Assembly: GCA_028554755.1 (NCBI GenBank)
Contig: JAPTOF010000001.1
Coordinates: forward strand, 37,777,501-37,841,500
Direction of reading: 5' to 3'
Source of the DNA: Cordia subcordata
Taxonomy: Eukaryota > Streptophyta > Magnoliopsida > Boraginales > Cordiaceae
DNA length: 64,000 nt
Within the stretch, counting starts at the first letter, position 1. The number at the start of each line of letters is the position of its first letter. A program made the translations under genes and the position numbers. The notes under the pieces are model-generated. The model was not told the origin of the DNA. It did not search any database and worked only from the letters and a program-made list of their open reading frames with translations. Below are positions 22,609 to 34,580 of this stretch, one piece after another.

Positions 22609-25026
22609 TTATACTGCTGATTTTGTTGTAGGGTTCCCTTGTTTAGCTGTAGTTGTGCTTCCAAATCCAAATTTTGGTTTCTTTCCTGCAGGCTTTAGTA
22701 TTTGAAAAGAGCACATCAAAGTCTCATCCACACTCATCATGGCACCAGCATTGTCGAACTCTCCACAATAATTAGGGGCTGAGAATATAGTTACAAGTTG
22801 CCTATCAGCAAAAAACTCATATCCATCTTCAACAACCTGCAATATAGCAAATAAGAAATGAGACGAAGTGAGATCCTATATGCAGAAATATGTACGACAG
22901 GCATATAGTTCTAACCTGGTGAGCACGGCATATGAGGTCAAGATCATGCTTTTGAAGAAACTCTGTCACCTTCTCAGGTCCAAAAGTATAGGATACTCCT
23001 CTGTCATTCATTCCCCACCCTTTCACATCTTTACTGGGGTCTGACCACAATAAATCACACAGTAAACCTGTTTCAGGAACATCTATAGGACGTTGTAGAT
23101 TTCTAATCTGATCCAAATCATGCAGGTCAGGTGACAGTCCCCCATGCATGCATAGTATCTTGTCATCAATTAGAGCTGCCACGGGCAGGCAGTTAAAACA
23201 ATCAGAGAATATCTTCCACAGTCTAACATTAAATCTTCGTTTACACTCGTCATAAAACCCATATACGCGATTTACAGAAGCACATTCATGGTTGCCCCTC
23301 AGAAGGAAGAAGTTTTCAGGGTACTTTATCTTGTACGCCAGTAGAAGACATATCGTTTCAAGACTTTGCTTCCCACGGTCTACATAATCCCCCAAGAATA
23401 AGTAATTGGACTTTGGAGGTAATCCACCATATTCAAAGAGCCGCAGTAAATCGGAATACTGACCATGAATATCACCTGACTCAATATTGAAGAAGATTTA
23501 CAGATTAGGAAGTTTTAAAGGAAAGAGAACTAAAAATGTGGATTATACAGATAGGAGCCCATGGATACTTCAGACAACCAAGTGAAACAGAAAAAGAATA
23601 TGAAAAAGTAAGGGCTACTTCCAGGAAACTTCAATGCCTATATGCAATCTGCAATGTCCGCATACCAGGTGGAGGGGCAGGATTTGCCCTCTAAGCAGCA
23701 AGACTCTCCTTATATCTGAATGCATTTTATCAAACACAAAAAGAAACTAGCAACTACCAGAAGCAAAAGCAAAAGTTGAGTAGATCAAATGAATGAAATC
23801 CGCTTTACAAAGATAATTCAATCGTTAAAAAATCTGTTCCGTGAAAGTTGCTTACTCTCATTTTATACAACTTAATTTCTAGAACAACCAGGAAGAGAAT
23901 ATTGAAGTCAATGGACCCAAATGTAAGACTGATTTCTGCTACAACTGAAACATAGCAGCTCAACAACTCAATCCACATTGCAAATAACACAATGTCAGAC
24001 GTTCAAGAATAGCAAATGACAAGTCCACTAGTAAGACTCCTTCTGGAACATACTAGACTAAAGATTTATAGTAATAGTCATCAAGTTAAAACAATTGACC
24101 AAGCAGCTGGAAATAATTTTCCAGATTAATTCAAAAGTTATCCCCAATATACTTCAAAAGATATATCCAGACTAATTATACAAAGTAGCTCCAACTTTTC
24201 CCTTATCAATCCAATAATTAACCCTTTTCCACTGAACAATTAAGACCCATTGTCAGATTAAAAATGTGGTACCGAGTGCTCAAGTATTTCACAATAGCAG
24301 CATGAGGTATGGGAAAGTTCAACCGCTTACCTGATACTCACCTGAAAGTCTAAAGACAAGACTTGAAGCTAAAACCAAATAGTTAACAAGTGATCACACA
24401 AGAAACATAATTACTTGTACCGCCTCACATACTTAACCCCAGAGTCCATTTACAAGATTTGGACTAAAAAACAAGTATTCAACAAGTGATCACTTAGGCA
24501 ACAAGCTTATCCATAAATCCATTAACAAACCTTGAACTCAAAACCAAGAATTCTACAAATGACACCCTTTTCTTTTGGGCCAGGCAACAAAAATGACACT
24601 TACCAAATAATTATCTAGAACAAATAACTCATCTCATCTCGAAGGCGCCCCCGCAACCCCCCCCCCCCCGGGGCCCAAACAAAAAAGAAAATAAACACTC
24701 ATTCAAGAAATGAAAGTATAACACAACTGGTATAGAAAAACTCCAAATTGAACTTACAAAGCATAGAAGAAAAGTAAAACTTAAGAAGAAACATAAGCAC
24801 AGCTAAATAATTTTCACAAAAAGAAAAGAAGTTATAAGCCAAGAAAATTACCACAAATCTTAATGGGTGCTTGAAGTTCAAGAAGATTAGGCTGTTGCAA
24901 GAAAATCTCTTTAGATTGCAAACAAAGCTGCCTAATCTTTGCCTCTGACAGCTGCACTTGCTTTCCTGCCTTACCCTTTACATTAATCAATCTGTTGATT
25001 ATATCATCAACATCCAAAGTGTCCAT
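22609..25026 (-). CDS. Serine/threonine protein phosphatase PP1 catalytic subunit
   Basis: A metal-dependent phosphatase that removes phosphate from Ser/Thr with targeting subunits in nucleus and cytoplasm. Three exons join in frame: 25026-24852 (175 nt), 23475-22916 (560 nt) and 22836-22609 (228 nt), total 963 nt, 320 residues, close to usual PP1 length. Introns (1,376 bp at 23476-24851; 79 bp at 22837-22915) have GT-AG ends. The signature motifs are all present: [49 protein letters not shown] and [14 protein letters not shown], giving the metal ligands and catalytic His. The C-terminal tail after SFQILKP is short and isoform-specific, rich in Lys and Thr. Exon 1 begins [20 protein letters not shown]. 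No disabling change was seen. A dead copy of exon 1 lies at 48434-48586. Confidence 0.96.
22837..22915 (-). other. PP1 intron 2
   Basis: 79 bp. The donor follows CGTGCTCACCAG and the acceptor is TATTGCAG before GTTGTTGAAGATGG. Confidence 0.93.
23476..24851 (-). other. PP1 intron 1
   Basis: 1,376 bp, separating exon 1 (ending KIC and G) from the exon with GDIHGQ. Donor GTAATTTTC, acceptor TTGAGTCAG. It contains a C-run at about 24655-24668. No insertion recognised. Confidence 0.92.
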
Positions 25027-25340
25027 TTTTCTCCTTCTTTCGTATTTTTTATTTCCTTTTTTTTCATACCAAAAAAAAATAAAGAGCCAGCAGAAAAAGC
25101 AATACTTCACTGTGTGCACTATGTGAATATATACACATGTATAACAGTATAAATAGAGCAAAATTGACCAACAAGTAGAAGAGAATAAAGTAGTGGAGTG
25201 TGTGGAAAAGCTTTTAGATTTTTGGGAATTTGAGTGGTGTCTTTAAGCTGCTTTTTCTTTGCGTGTGTGTGTGCGCGCGCGCGCCGGGGGGGGGGGGGGG
25301 CGGGGGTGGCGCGGGCAGTGGAGGGAAGACTTTGCATGAG
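25027..25340 (-). promoter_or_regulatory. PP1 5' leader and proximal promoter region
   Basis: Upstream of the PP1 ATG. A TATA-like TATTTATA occurs on the minus strand near 25150-25157. The far end carries a (GT)n/(GC)n tract and a G-run of about 14 at 25261-25301, which could form unusual DNA structure. The start site cannot be fixed from sequence. Confidence 0.4.
25261..25301 (+). repeat. GT/GC dinucleotide repeat and poly-G tract
   Basis: Alternating GT then GC dinucleotides run into a long G stretch, a Z-DNA/G-rich sequence upstream of the PP1 gene. Confidence 0.9.
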
Positions 25341-26383
25341 TCAACAAATAGAAACAGAAGACTTTGAGAAAACAATTAAGGGGAAAAAAATGAAGAATTT
25401 GATTTGAGTGAAGTTTTTTAATTTAAATTTGCCTATTCTTTTTTTTTTCCGGTTTCTTTTTGTATTTCCTCATATTATTTTGACTTTTGATTCACGAGGG
25501 AAGCAAGCCCATTCCTGTATTCTAGCTGTCACGTATTTAATTAATTAATTTGAAAAGTCTACTCAAACAAAAAAAAAAAAAGTAAATAAAGAAAGGAAAT
25601 TAGACCATAAGAATTATGAAAGGTATGAAATGAAAGTAATAGCTTCGTTTGGATTGAAGAGAAATGGGAATGGAAAAGAAAAGGACGGAAAGTAACTAAT
25701 AGAGTAATAATTTTACAAGAAAAGTTAATGAAATAACTTTCCATATTTATAGTTTTCTAATTAATGATATATATAATATATATTGAAATCATTAATGTAA
25801 TTAAAATCTTTTCACTCATCAACTTTTGCTTTTCCTTCATGAAGCTCCAAATTGAAAGATTTCAATTCTTTCATTTACTTTCATCTCATCTAAAAGCATG
25901 TTCAAACAAGAGGAAAGCTTCTTTAATTCCTCACTTTCTTGTCTTCTACTTTAAAAAAGTTAATCGAAACATAATCTTTACTCTTTTTTTTTTTTGTCTA
26001 TTTTTTGCTTTGTGTGGCGCCTTTTTCAAACATCGATATCCATATATTATACAAAAAAGAGTCTATATCTTTTCCACCAATATTATATGCCATCAGTTTA
26101 TAACTTCTTTTCCTCCAAAAAATATTAAATTCATCTCATTCTATCAATCTAAAATTATTTTCTAATATAAATTAAATCACATTTCTCATTTACTTTTCTA
26201 ATTTAAATATTATATTCAATCACTCTACACTTCCCATAAAAATAGTGATTATTATTGAAAACTTATCAACAATAAAACTTAATAAAACATATTTATATTT
26301 TACCATTCCATAAAGTGTAAAAATCTATGTAAAATAATTATTTTCCCAAACGTTGAACGGACTATTCTCTAGTTTATTGATTA

Positions 26384-26686
26384 TTATGCACGGACAATTT
26401 TCAAATGTGGTGGCGGACGTCTTGGTATTGTTATCCATGGGCGCCGAGGAGGGACGTGCGGTGAAGGCCGCGGTCTTGTGGTGGGCTGTCGAGCGCGTTT
26501 TCTCCCGCCCCACAATTTTCGCCGATGTTCATCATCACCAATTATCTTCTTTGCTTGAGAAAACTGAGGAGATGTTAGCTTCTTGTCAATGGAGTGATCA
26601 TATGGTTTGTTATTATCAACAGCACCACAAATGGTGGATAACACCACCACCCAGAAAAGAAAAACTACGATGTAAGTTGCCTTCAT
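26384..26686 (-). CDS. Small secreted basic, proline-rich peptide precursor (unrecognised family)
   Basis: A 100-residue intronless frame with a true ATG. Residues 1-23 form a signal peptide (MKATYIVVFLFWVVVLSTIC). The mature part is strongly basic: KKIIGDDEHRRKLWGGRKRA, then a Pro/Arg-rich tail with PTTRPRPSPHVPPRRPW and RRPPPHL. It has no cysteine after the signal peptide. Layout (signal peptide, basic linker with dibasic sites, Pro-rich C-terminus) resembles precursors of secreted plant signalling peptides, but I cannot match it to CLE, CEP, IDA, PIP or RGF. A diverged homologue at 49759-50892 conserves the signal peptide and KKIIG..RKLWG. A TATA box lies 43-52 bp upstream. It could also be an antimicrobial-type peptide. 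Confidence 0.65.
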   Translation of the reverse strand: MKATYIVVFLFWVVVLSTICGAVDNNKPYDHSIDKKLTSPQFSQAKKIIGDDEHRRKLWGGRKRARQPTTRPRPSPHVPPRRPWITIPRRPPPHLKIVRA

Positions 26687-26728
26687 ATCTACTTATAATT
26701 ATTGACAAATAATTGAAACAATAAACCA

Positions 26729-26738
26729 CTTTTTATAG
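26729..26738 (-). promoter_or_regulatory. TATA box of the secreted peptide gene
   Basis: CTATAAAAAG on the minus strand, 43-52 bp upstream of the ATG at 26686. The leader would be short. Confidence 0.6.
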
Positions 26739-26916
26739 TAGACGTGAGGGCATACTCGAGACATATTTAGAGATGGCTAGAAGTAAAAAGTATTGCACTC
26801 TTATTAATGATTAACAGCCTTATTAACAAGATCAATGATTTTAAATTAATGCCATTTTCCTGAATTAGTGGATTAATAATATCTGCAAGTGTTATAGTAT
26901 TTTTTGACTTTTTTAT

Positions 26917-28121
26917 CACGATTTTTACTGTGCTCCACAGAGATGATGCTCCCACGGAGTATTTTACATTGTACCTTACCTGAACAATACGCGCACAGTA
27001 CGTAACAGTATATTTGTTCAAAATTCTTATATTATGTGTTCAAAATTCTTATATTATATGTTCAAAATTTTTATATTACATATTCAGAACTCTTATATTA
27101 AGCTGCAAATATATTCAAAATTTGGAACTTACTATTAAACTTTTGAACATGTAATATAAGAGTTTTGAACACACAAGCATAATCTATGAGCATGTAATAT
27201 AAGTATTTTAAACAGAGTATAAAATTTATAAGATTATAATTTTTATTTTGTGAACTTATTTTTAAACTTTTGAACATTTATATAAGAGTTTTGAATATGT
27301 TTGTAACTTAATATAAGAGTTTTGAATATATAATATAAAAACTTTGAATTTATAATATAAAAATTTTGAAAATAGAGTATAATATATAATCATGTAATAT
27401 AAGAGTTCTGAATATATAGCATAAAATTTATGAGATTATAATTTTTATTTTGTTAACATGGTTATAAACTTTTAAACATGTAATATAAGAGTTTTGAACA
27501 TGTTTATAACTTAATGTAAGAGTCTTGAACATATAATATAAGAATTTCGAACATAGAGTATAAAATTTATAAGATTATAATTTTTATTTTGTGAAGTTGC
27601 TTTTAAACTTTTGAACATAGAATATAAAAGTTTTGAACATAGAGTATAATCTATAAGCATGTAATATAAAAGTTTTGAATATATAGTAAAAGGTTTATGA
27701 GATTATAAATTTTGTTTTGTTAACTTGGTTATAAACTTTTAAACATGTAATATAAGAGTTTTTGAACATGTTTACAACTTAATGTAAGAGTTTTGAACCT
27801 ATAAGATAAAAATTTTAAATATATAATATAATAGTTTTGAATATTGAATATAAAATTTATGAGATTATAATTTTTATTTTGTGAATTTGCTTTTAAACTT
27901 TTGAACAAGTAATATAAAAGTTTTGAATATATTTGCAGCTTAATATAAAAGTTTTGAACATATAATATAACAATTTTAAACATATAATATAAGAGTTTTG
28001 AGCATATAATATAAAATTTTGAACACATATATTGTTACGTAGTGTGTGCATGTATTATTCGCACATATTACGGTGTATATTTCTCATGCGGAGCACTGTG
28101 CATATGATGCACGGTGTAGGT
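26917..28121. mobile_element. Foldback/MULE-like non-autonomous element carrying a minisatellite
   Basis: Two inverted ends of roughly 90 bp flank the block. The left (26917-27015) includes GCACAGTACGTAACAGTATA and the right (28025-28121) the inverse form TATATTGTTACGTAGTGTGTGC, with further matches such as TGCTCC. Between lies a repeat array. The flanks ACTTTTTTAT and ACTTTGTTTTAT may be a target duplication. Block B has no array at this site (near 52205), so it was probably inserted after the duplication. The right end resembles that of 49963-50883. No transposase frame. Confidence 0.55.
27010..28030 (+). repeat. AT-rich minisatellite, TAATATAAGAGTTTTGAACA units
   Basis: About 1 kb made of variants of a roughly 20-bp motif. 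A larger unit containing GATTATAATTTTTATTTTGT recurs at irregular 125-200 bp spacing (near 27230, 27432, 27574, 27698, 27862). Some early copies are in the opposite orientation. Confidence 0.85.
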
Positions 28122-28226
28122 ACTTTGTTTTATAAAAATTTCTTTATATGTCAAAGGTAACATAAGATAACAATGACTTCAAGTTATTAATACCAAAGAG
28201 TATAAGTTAACACTTGTATATATTGC

Positions 28227-28568
28227 TGTTAGGATTGTGGCTTGTGTTTTGAGTAAGAGTATCCTAGTTCTAGCATAATTAAGTGTTGTTGTCTTAGTAA
28301 ACTTAAGTAGTCTTTTCGAAGCGGCTATTATTACCTCTTTTACATCTATAAATAGTGTATTAATCAGTGTGCTGAATTAAAAGACGTGAGATAGAGTACA
28401 GAGAACGATTAGATCTAAAACAAAAGGACCATGTCATATTCAATCTAGACATTGTTGAATAAAATTATCCTATTTGCCAATAGAGTGGGTGTAAGGCCAA
28501 ACCACATAATTATGTGTGTTGTGAGTTTTTTGTTAATCATCTATTTTATACCCCATTTAATCCCAACA
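28227..28568 (+). repeat. 5' LTR of the truncated copia element
   Basis: TG...CA borders, a TATAAATA at about 28346-28353, and a following initiator-Met-type primer site. No 3' partner in the window. Confidence 0.75.
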
Positions 28569-29551
28569 AATTGGTATCTAGAGCTAGGTTATGGGTTGCG
28601 AGTTGTGGGTGTGCCAAAAAAAAAAAAAAAAAAAAAGAACACACGAAAAATTTGGTCAATTTGGTTATGTTGCGTTGTTGCAAAACTTGAACGCAAGGAG
28701 CATGACAGAAGCGAAGAAAAAGTGCCATCTTTTTTAGAGTTTGGTGCCAATGTCATCCTATTGAAGGTGCTAACGTCATCACCTAGAAATTCAAAAAAAT
28801 TGCACCTCTTTAAAGTCGGATCTCAAGATTTGTGCCATGCCATATTTTGTGGTTGGTGCTGACATGTTGCCCTTGAAGATCTGACTTATTTGGAGGTTGT
28901 TCTGCTATGCTCGAGGGACAAAGCTATTGTTGGTGAAAGGAATAAAACTGATGAGCTCGACGACATCTCTTTTGGTGGCCTAGATCGGGAGTTCAAACCG
29001 GGTCAGGTTAATGGTGCTCATAGGTCGACAGGTCTTGTGTAGGGGCGAGAAAAAGTCTTATTGCTATCAGGTGAGACGCGTTGCTGAATTTTGTGGTGTG
29101 CTCAAGAGATCGTCGACGTTGCTTTGTTTTTTTGGTTCTTAATTAGGGAAGTTGATCAAGCGTATTTTGGTACACAGAAGCAAAGGTGGATCGCAGGTAT
29201 TATTGGCTGAGCGAGGGACAAAGATTTTATGTTACACGTCTGAGGCAGCCTCTTTGACCTCAGGGCAACCATTTTGACCTGTGGACCAGCTTTGACCGTA
29301 GATTCAACTTCAACATACCCTACCCTATGTTTTTTTATGTGATGAGTCCACTTCTGCACTCTTGTTTTGCAATATTCAGCTCTAAAATGCACATTTTGAG
29401 ATATTATCAACTCTGATGTTGATTTAACATTTGACAGGGTTAACTAGAGTTGATCAATGGGGCACTTAAAGGTTTTTCGGCATGTTAAGTTCAACTTTGG
29501 AATCAGTTTAACACATTTCTATTCTGGATTATGTGTTTTGGAGAAACAAAA

Positions 29552-30690
29552 ATGAGTTCGACTTCAGCGAAGTTCAAGATTGAAAAATTCGAAAAGAATA
29601 CAGTTTCAATGTTTTCAAGATCAACTCCATGGCTTTTAGTTGACGTAGGGAGTACATAAAATTCTTTAAAGGATGGTTGAGGAGGAACTAAAATTAGAGA
29701 AAAAGGAGGACTTGGAAGAGAGAGCCATCAGTGTAATACACATATGCATCTCTAGTGATGTATTGCTAGAGATAGACAATAAGACAACAATGGTCAAGGC
29801 TTAGGAGGCTCTAACGAATCTTTATACATCTAAGCTACTAATGAATCTCCTCTATCTGAAGAAAAGATTATATAATTTCAAGATAAAAAAGAGTGCGCTC
29901 ATTAAAAAATAGTTTAAGGAGTTTAAGTATTTTGTGATAGAGTTAGAAAACATAGGAGTCATTATTGATTCAAAAGATTGTGCTCTTGTTCTGGTGTGAT
30001 CTCTACAACTCTACAACCATCATGCAAGAACTTTTTAGATACCCTATTGTATGGACATGATAAAATCGACTTGCATGATGTGTGTTCAACACTAAAGTCT
30101 AAGGAGTTATACAGACACTTCTTGGGAAATAGAGTGGAGGTTCATGAGGAATGATTTGCGAGTAGGGCTAAGAAACATAAGAAAGAGAGATCTTCAAGGA
30201 TGTCAAAACAGAGAGTGCAAGATGTAACTTGCTTTGACCGAGAGTGCAAGATGTAACTTGCTTTGATCGAGAGTGCATGATGTAACTTGCTTCGAGTACG
30301 AGAACAAGGCAATTTAGGAAGTCATGTCCAAACTAAAATAAGAAGAGTTAAGTGAACGTAGTAGACAATGCAAAGGATGAGAGTTCTAACAATATTGGAT
30401 ATCTCTTATTTGTTACTCTAAGATAATGGCGAGACCATTGGATTCTTGATATTTGTGCTACATTTCACATATGTTCTAGAAGATATTGGTTTTCTACTTA
30501 TTCCATAAAGAGTGCGAAACTCTATCTCAGGAATTGCCTCATGTTAAAGGTGCCTAGAGCTAGCATCGTAAAAGATCAAGATGTTTGATGGCACTATCAA
30601 ATCTTTCCAGAATTGGCATATCCCTAGGCTGAAGAAGAATTTGATTTCACTTAGGCCATCAAATTCTCACATATACTAGCTTCATTGTAG
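29552..30690 (+). pseudogene. copia gag and partial protease, degenerate
   Basis: From ATG 29552 the frame reads MSSTSAKFKIEKFEKNTVSM, a typical copia Gag start. In shifted frames follow EDLEERAISVIHICISSDVL and KLLMNLLYLKKRLYNFKIKK of the Gag core, then protease-like WILDICATFHICSRRYWFST near 30430-30490. That last segment aligns with the copia protease site, which normally reads D-S/T-G; here it is DICAT, so the catalytic motif is altered. Several frameshifts and stops. The family is clear; no function. Confidence 0.75.
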
Positions 30691-30870
30691 GAAAAGATTT
30701 GTTAAAGTGTGAAGGGATCCTTGTTTGCTCTTGAAAGGGTCCTTGATAGATTGATTGTATGCTCTTGATAATAGAAAAGTCAAGGGTGTAAGGCGAAAAG
30801 TGGACAGAATAATGCCATACAACAAATGAAGTTGCGTGGTGATACTTCTAGGCAAGGATGGAGCTAGGGG

Positions 30871-31677
30871 GACTAAGGAGGCCTTGCCTTCCCAAAGCTC
30901 CAAAAATTATTTTTACACGTGTTGTATTTATATAAAGAGCAAAAAATGGGGGAAAAAGCTACTTTGCCCTCCCTTCCCCTTCAAATCTTTTGTTAGCGGG
31001 TAAACATATTAAAGCATGATACTAATACAATGGCTATGATTATTTTTTCTAAATATTTACCATAATCTTTTTTCTTTGCTTTTTGGTTTTGAGACTTAAA
31101 TTTTTGTCATGAGATTTTAGTGAGTTCTTTAGTTATTAGAATAATATTCAAATGGTCAAATTTTGTAATGGATAGGTAATTTTAGTGAATAAAATTTTAA
31201 TAAAGCTTAATTTATTTATCTTTTATTTAGATGATTTATTTAAAGTTTCTATATATAAAGAATTTATTTTGTGTATTCAAATTATTAATCAATGTTGGAT
31301 TTTTCATATAAAAATGTACTTTTTTAATGAAAGAAATACTCTTTTTTTAATAAGTTTTTTTTGGAATAGTTTTTAAAAGATAAGACTTTAAAAATAGACT
31401 TTTTTCTAGTGTTATAAAAGGTGTGCTTTTTTATAAGATGATCCAGATGGACCCTTCGAACCTCTAACAAAATTTTCAAGGGATAAATGTGACATTATAC
31501 ATGCACCTAACTTTCTTTATTAAAAAAAAAAAAAAGAAAGAAAGTTTCTATAACTTAATTTTTTATATATGAAAAAAAGGAAACTGTTGTTGTGTTTATT
31601 TAAATATGACAATTGACCTTTTTTTTTTTCAAATTTAAGCAAGTCTAACTTTATTCTGAATCAGTTAATTTTCTTTT
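30871..31677. other. AT-rich DNA between transposons
   Basis: The stretch near 30855-30900 (GGATGGAGCTAGGGGGACTA) resembles the end of a plant DNA-transposon relic, but I could not find its partner end. No gene seen. Confidence 0.4.
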
Positions 31678-32467
31678 GGGTTAATTTAAAAAAAGTACCT
31701 AAAATTGTCACTTAATTTCAAATTAGTTTCCATGTTTTTGGAAAAGTTTAAGTTATCCTTAATGTTTTAAAATATAGTCATATTAGTCTTTATTGTTTGA
31801 AGAAAATCATATTACTCTGTAATATTTGTTTGGGCCCGTATAAATATGGCCCTTAACATGGACCCAACTTAGTATGAAGGGGTGCCCGGCCAATATGTGG
31901 GAAGTCAATTTGTTGGAAAAGGAAGCATATCAATTTAGCCCTATAAATTAGGGAGATGTGTGAGAAACTGATGTGTGTATTTTTAAGTGTAAATTGCATG
32001 ATTTGGAGTGTATTTGAGTGCATGTTTTGGTGCTAATTTTGTCCATTTCGAGCTTCTGAGTGATTATTGGGTCTCATTAAGTGTTTATGTGTGGTGTATC
32101 ATTTTTTATCATTTTATGCGTTTTCTATTCTATTTTCATTTTTTTATATAATAATTTTGATTAATTAGGAATTAGGAAATAAAATTTATAAGTTAGCTCG
32201 GTTAGATTAGAATTAAGATATTAAATAACTAGAATTAGGATTCTAGGAATTTTAGTTAGTTAAATTAGAGTTCACTAAATTAGTTTAGGAAATAATTAAT
32301 TAAGCTCAAGGGTTTTAAGCCATAGTTAGAATATTATATATGTACGTACATAATACACAAGCTAATGGATATATATTATATATTATATTAACTAATAACT
32401 TGAACCCTACTTTTCCTTTTCCTTTTCCTTTTCTTTTCTTTCTTTAGGGCACAAAAACACAACACCC

Positions 32468-32499
<32 letters not shown>

Positions 32500-33205
32500 T
32501 TATATATATTATATCAACTCATCAACAAGTGGAGAGAGGAGAAGAAAAAAAGAGAGCAGCCAAGAAAAAAAAAAAAGAGAAGCGTTGCATCAGCCCAAAT
32601 TTTTCCTATTTGCGTCCCTCTTTTCAGCACCAAACACACACATAATCTCACATACATACTCTCACACATTCACACACAAAAGGGGAATTTTTAGGGTTGA
32701 TTTGGGGGTAAAAAAAGGCAAATTCCAGCAAGTCTTTCTGTAGGAAAAAGTGCAAAAGTTAGTCCAAAAAATCTACAGAAACAAGAGATTTTGCTTGTTC
32801 TTTTCTTTGAGTTTACTTTCTACTAATTAGGGCTTTATAAATACACTATTTGTGTACTTATTTCTATAGGTTTTGGGGCTGTTTTGGAGCTATAAAGAGA
32901 GCTAAACTGGTGCAGAAAAGTTACTGTCAAGTTAGATTTCATTGCTGAAAATTGCGTTTCGGAGTTGAATTTGAGCGAAATTGAAGTGGGAAGAGGTTCT
33001 AAGCTTGAGATTTAATTTATTGGACATGGAATTAATTTTTTTGATATTAAATTTTAGTTTTGCTCTCTCTCTTTTAGCATGTTGAACTAATTGTTTTAGG
33101 CTAGGGTTGGATTACAAATTATGTTATGGCTTAGTGTTGGATTTTGACTGTTATGGATTTTTTTAGGCATGATGATTGCAAAACTTGTGGAGAATTGTTG
33201 ATGAC

Positions 33206-34557
33206 TGATAAGTTTTAAATAAGCGTTTAATTTATATATTAGATGCATTTAATTTTGGAATAGAATGCTTCTTAATCCATGTTTTTAAGGTAATTTTGCA
33301 AGATTATGTTTAAGAAAAGGCGGTAGATGCATTATATATGGATATAAAAGCTTTTTGGACGATCAAAGTTGACTCCGTCACATGAAAAAATACCATTAAT
33401 TTGCTACGTAGGTTTGACCAAGATTGACCAAGATGGAAGATATTTTTTCTGGACTTTTGGAAGGAAATAGATTAATATTAGAAGACTTTTATTTTGTTGG
33501 AAATTATATTAAAGGCTTTTACCTTATTATTCTTTTTGGGTCAGGTTTCCTTATCCAACAAGGAAAAAATAGGTTAGGGTTTTTCTTATATATATACTTC
33601 TTATATGCACTTTGGAAGGGACAACTTTTAGCAAACAATTCAGCAAATTTCTCTTCATTCTGTGGGCAATACTCATAGACATGAAGTTTTAACTTTCTTT
33701 TCTAGCTGAGAATTAATCAAGATTTCGGTTCATTAATTTCGTGAGATTTAATTATTTTATCCCTTTCATGTTATTTTGATATTTGTGTATTTACTATTTC
33801 AAGAATTAATATTGTTATGTGATTGTTTAATTTTGTGCATAGTTATTCAATTACATGACAATAGGTAGCCAATTAGGTTAATTTAATTAATCTAATAATA
33901 GTGGTAACCAGGTTTCTTGTGTAATTATGCAATCTAAATGTGCAATTACCGCGAAAGTATTGGCTTTTAGAATCCGGTCTTTCTAGATTTTTATTACTGT
34001 CGTTAGATAGATTTTGCGGGCATCTCCAGGGATTAAAACGTTTAATAGGTAAGACGATAGCAGGAAAAATCATAGGGATTTAAACTGTTATCAACTCTGT
34101 AAGAAAAGATGAGGGTATTAGGCAGAGCCAATAACCATAACTGATTTATCGAAATAGTTGAAAGTATTTTTGCATCTAGGATCAGATTTGTTGATCGAAA
34201 TTATAGTTGTTCCTCAGGCTAGTTTGAATTCTAGTTGAATTCCTGTTTTTCCAGCCTTGCATTAATTTAAAATTGCATATTTTAGTCATTTTAATTTTTA
34301 TTTACGTTTTTTTATTTTATGGCCGAATTGCGTGCCCACGCAGCGCGATCAGTGGTTTGGACAGTTTTATTAATTTCACTTTTTTGCATTTAATTCTCCC
34401 CTTTTTGATTGCAATTTAGTTGATTAATCTATTTGGTACAATTAGCATAAAATACTTCCCAATTCCCGTGGATTCGACTCTGTTCTCATCACGTACTCTA
34501 TTTAATTTTGCGAGGTAAGAATTGGAATATTATTTTTTGTGGTTTCGACACCCATCA
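33206..34557 (+). repeat. 5' LTR of the Athila-like element
   Basis: Starts at TGATAAGTTTTAAATAAG, ends ACACCCATCA. It is collinear with 39456-40802, with scattered substitutions and small indels that suggest an older insertion. Confidence 0.9.
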
Positions 34558-34562
34558 AATTT

Positions 34563-34580
34563 TGGCGCCGTTGCCGGGGA
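34563..34580 (+). other. Primer-binding site of the Athila-like element
   Basis: TGGCGCCGTTGCCGGGGA begins 5 bases after the LTR. This site type is typical of Athila-group elements and is usually assigned to tRNA-Asp. Confidence 0.8.

Larger units (their letters stand above)
24868..28226 (+). repeat. Segmental duplication, block A (partner 48434-52310)
   Basis: In order, block A holds PP1 exon 1, its upstream flank, a stretch at 25800-26165, the small peptide gene and DNA to 28226. The same order and orientation recurs at 48.4-52.3 kb. Each block has private insertions: a foldback element here, two MITE-like elements in block B. Block A ends at the copia LTR at 28227. Confidence 0.85.
28227..30870 (+). 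mobile_element. Truncated Ty1/copia retrotransposon, 5' part only
   Basis: A 342-bp LTR (28227-28568, TGTTAGGATTGTGGC to CCCAACA) is followed by primer-binding site TGGTATCTAGAGC at 28572. A long leader precedes the gag start at 29552. Gag and the beginning of protease are readable to about 30690, then copia similarity ends near 30850. No reverse transcriptase, integrase or second LTR follows. Its left edge ends the block A homology. Confidence 0.8.

Noticed and set aside
26353..26712. 119-codon plus-strand frame opposite the secreted peptide gene
   Set aside because: Antisense shadow of the peptide gene; no conserved counterpart in block B and no recognisable domain.
27729..28028. 99-residue repetitive minus-strand frame (ICSKLLYYMFK...)
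   Set aside because: Simple translation of the AT minisatellite.
33424..33678. 84-codon frame with a similar one at 39746-39928
   Set aside because: The two are the same part of the Athila-like LTRs; conservation reflects the LTR duplication.
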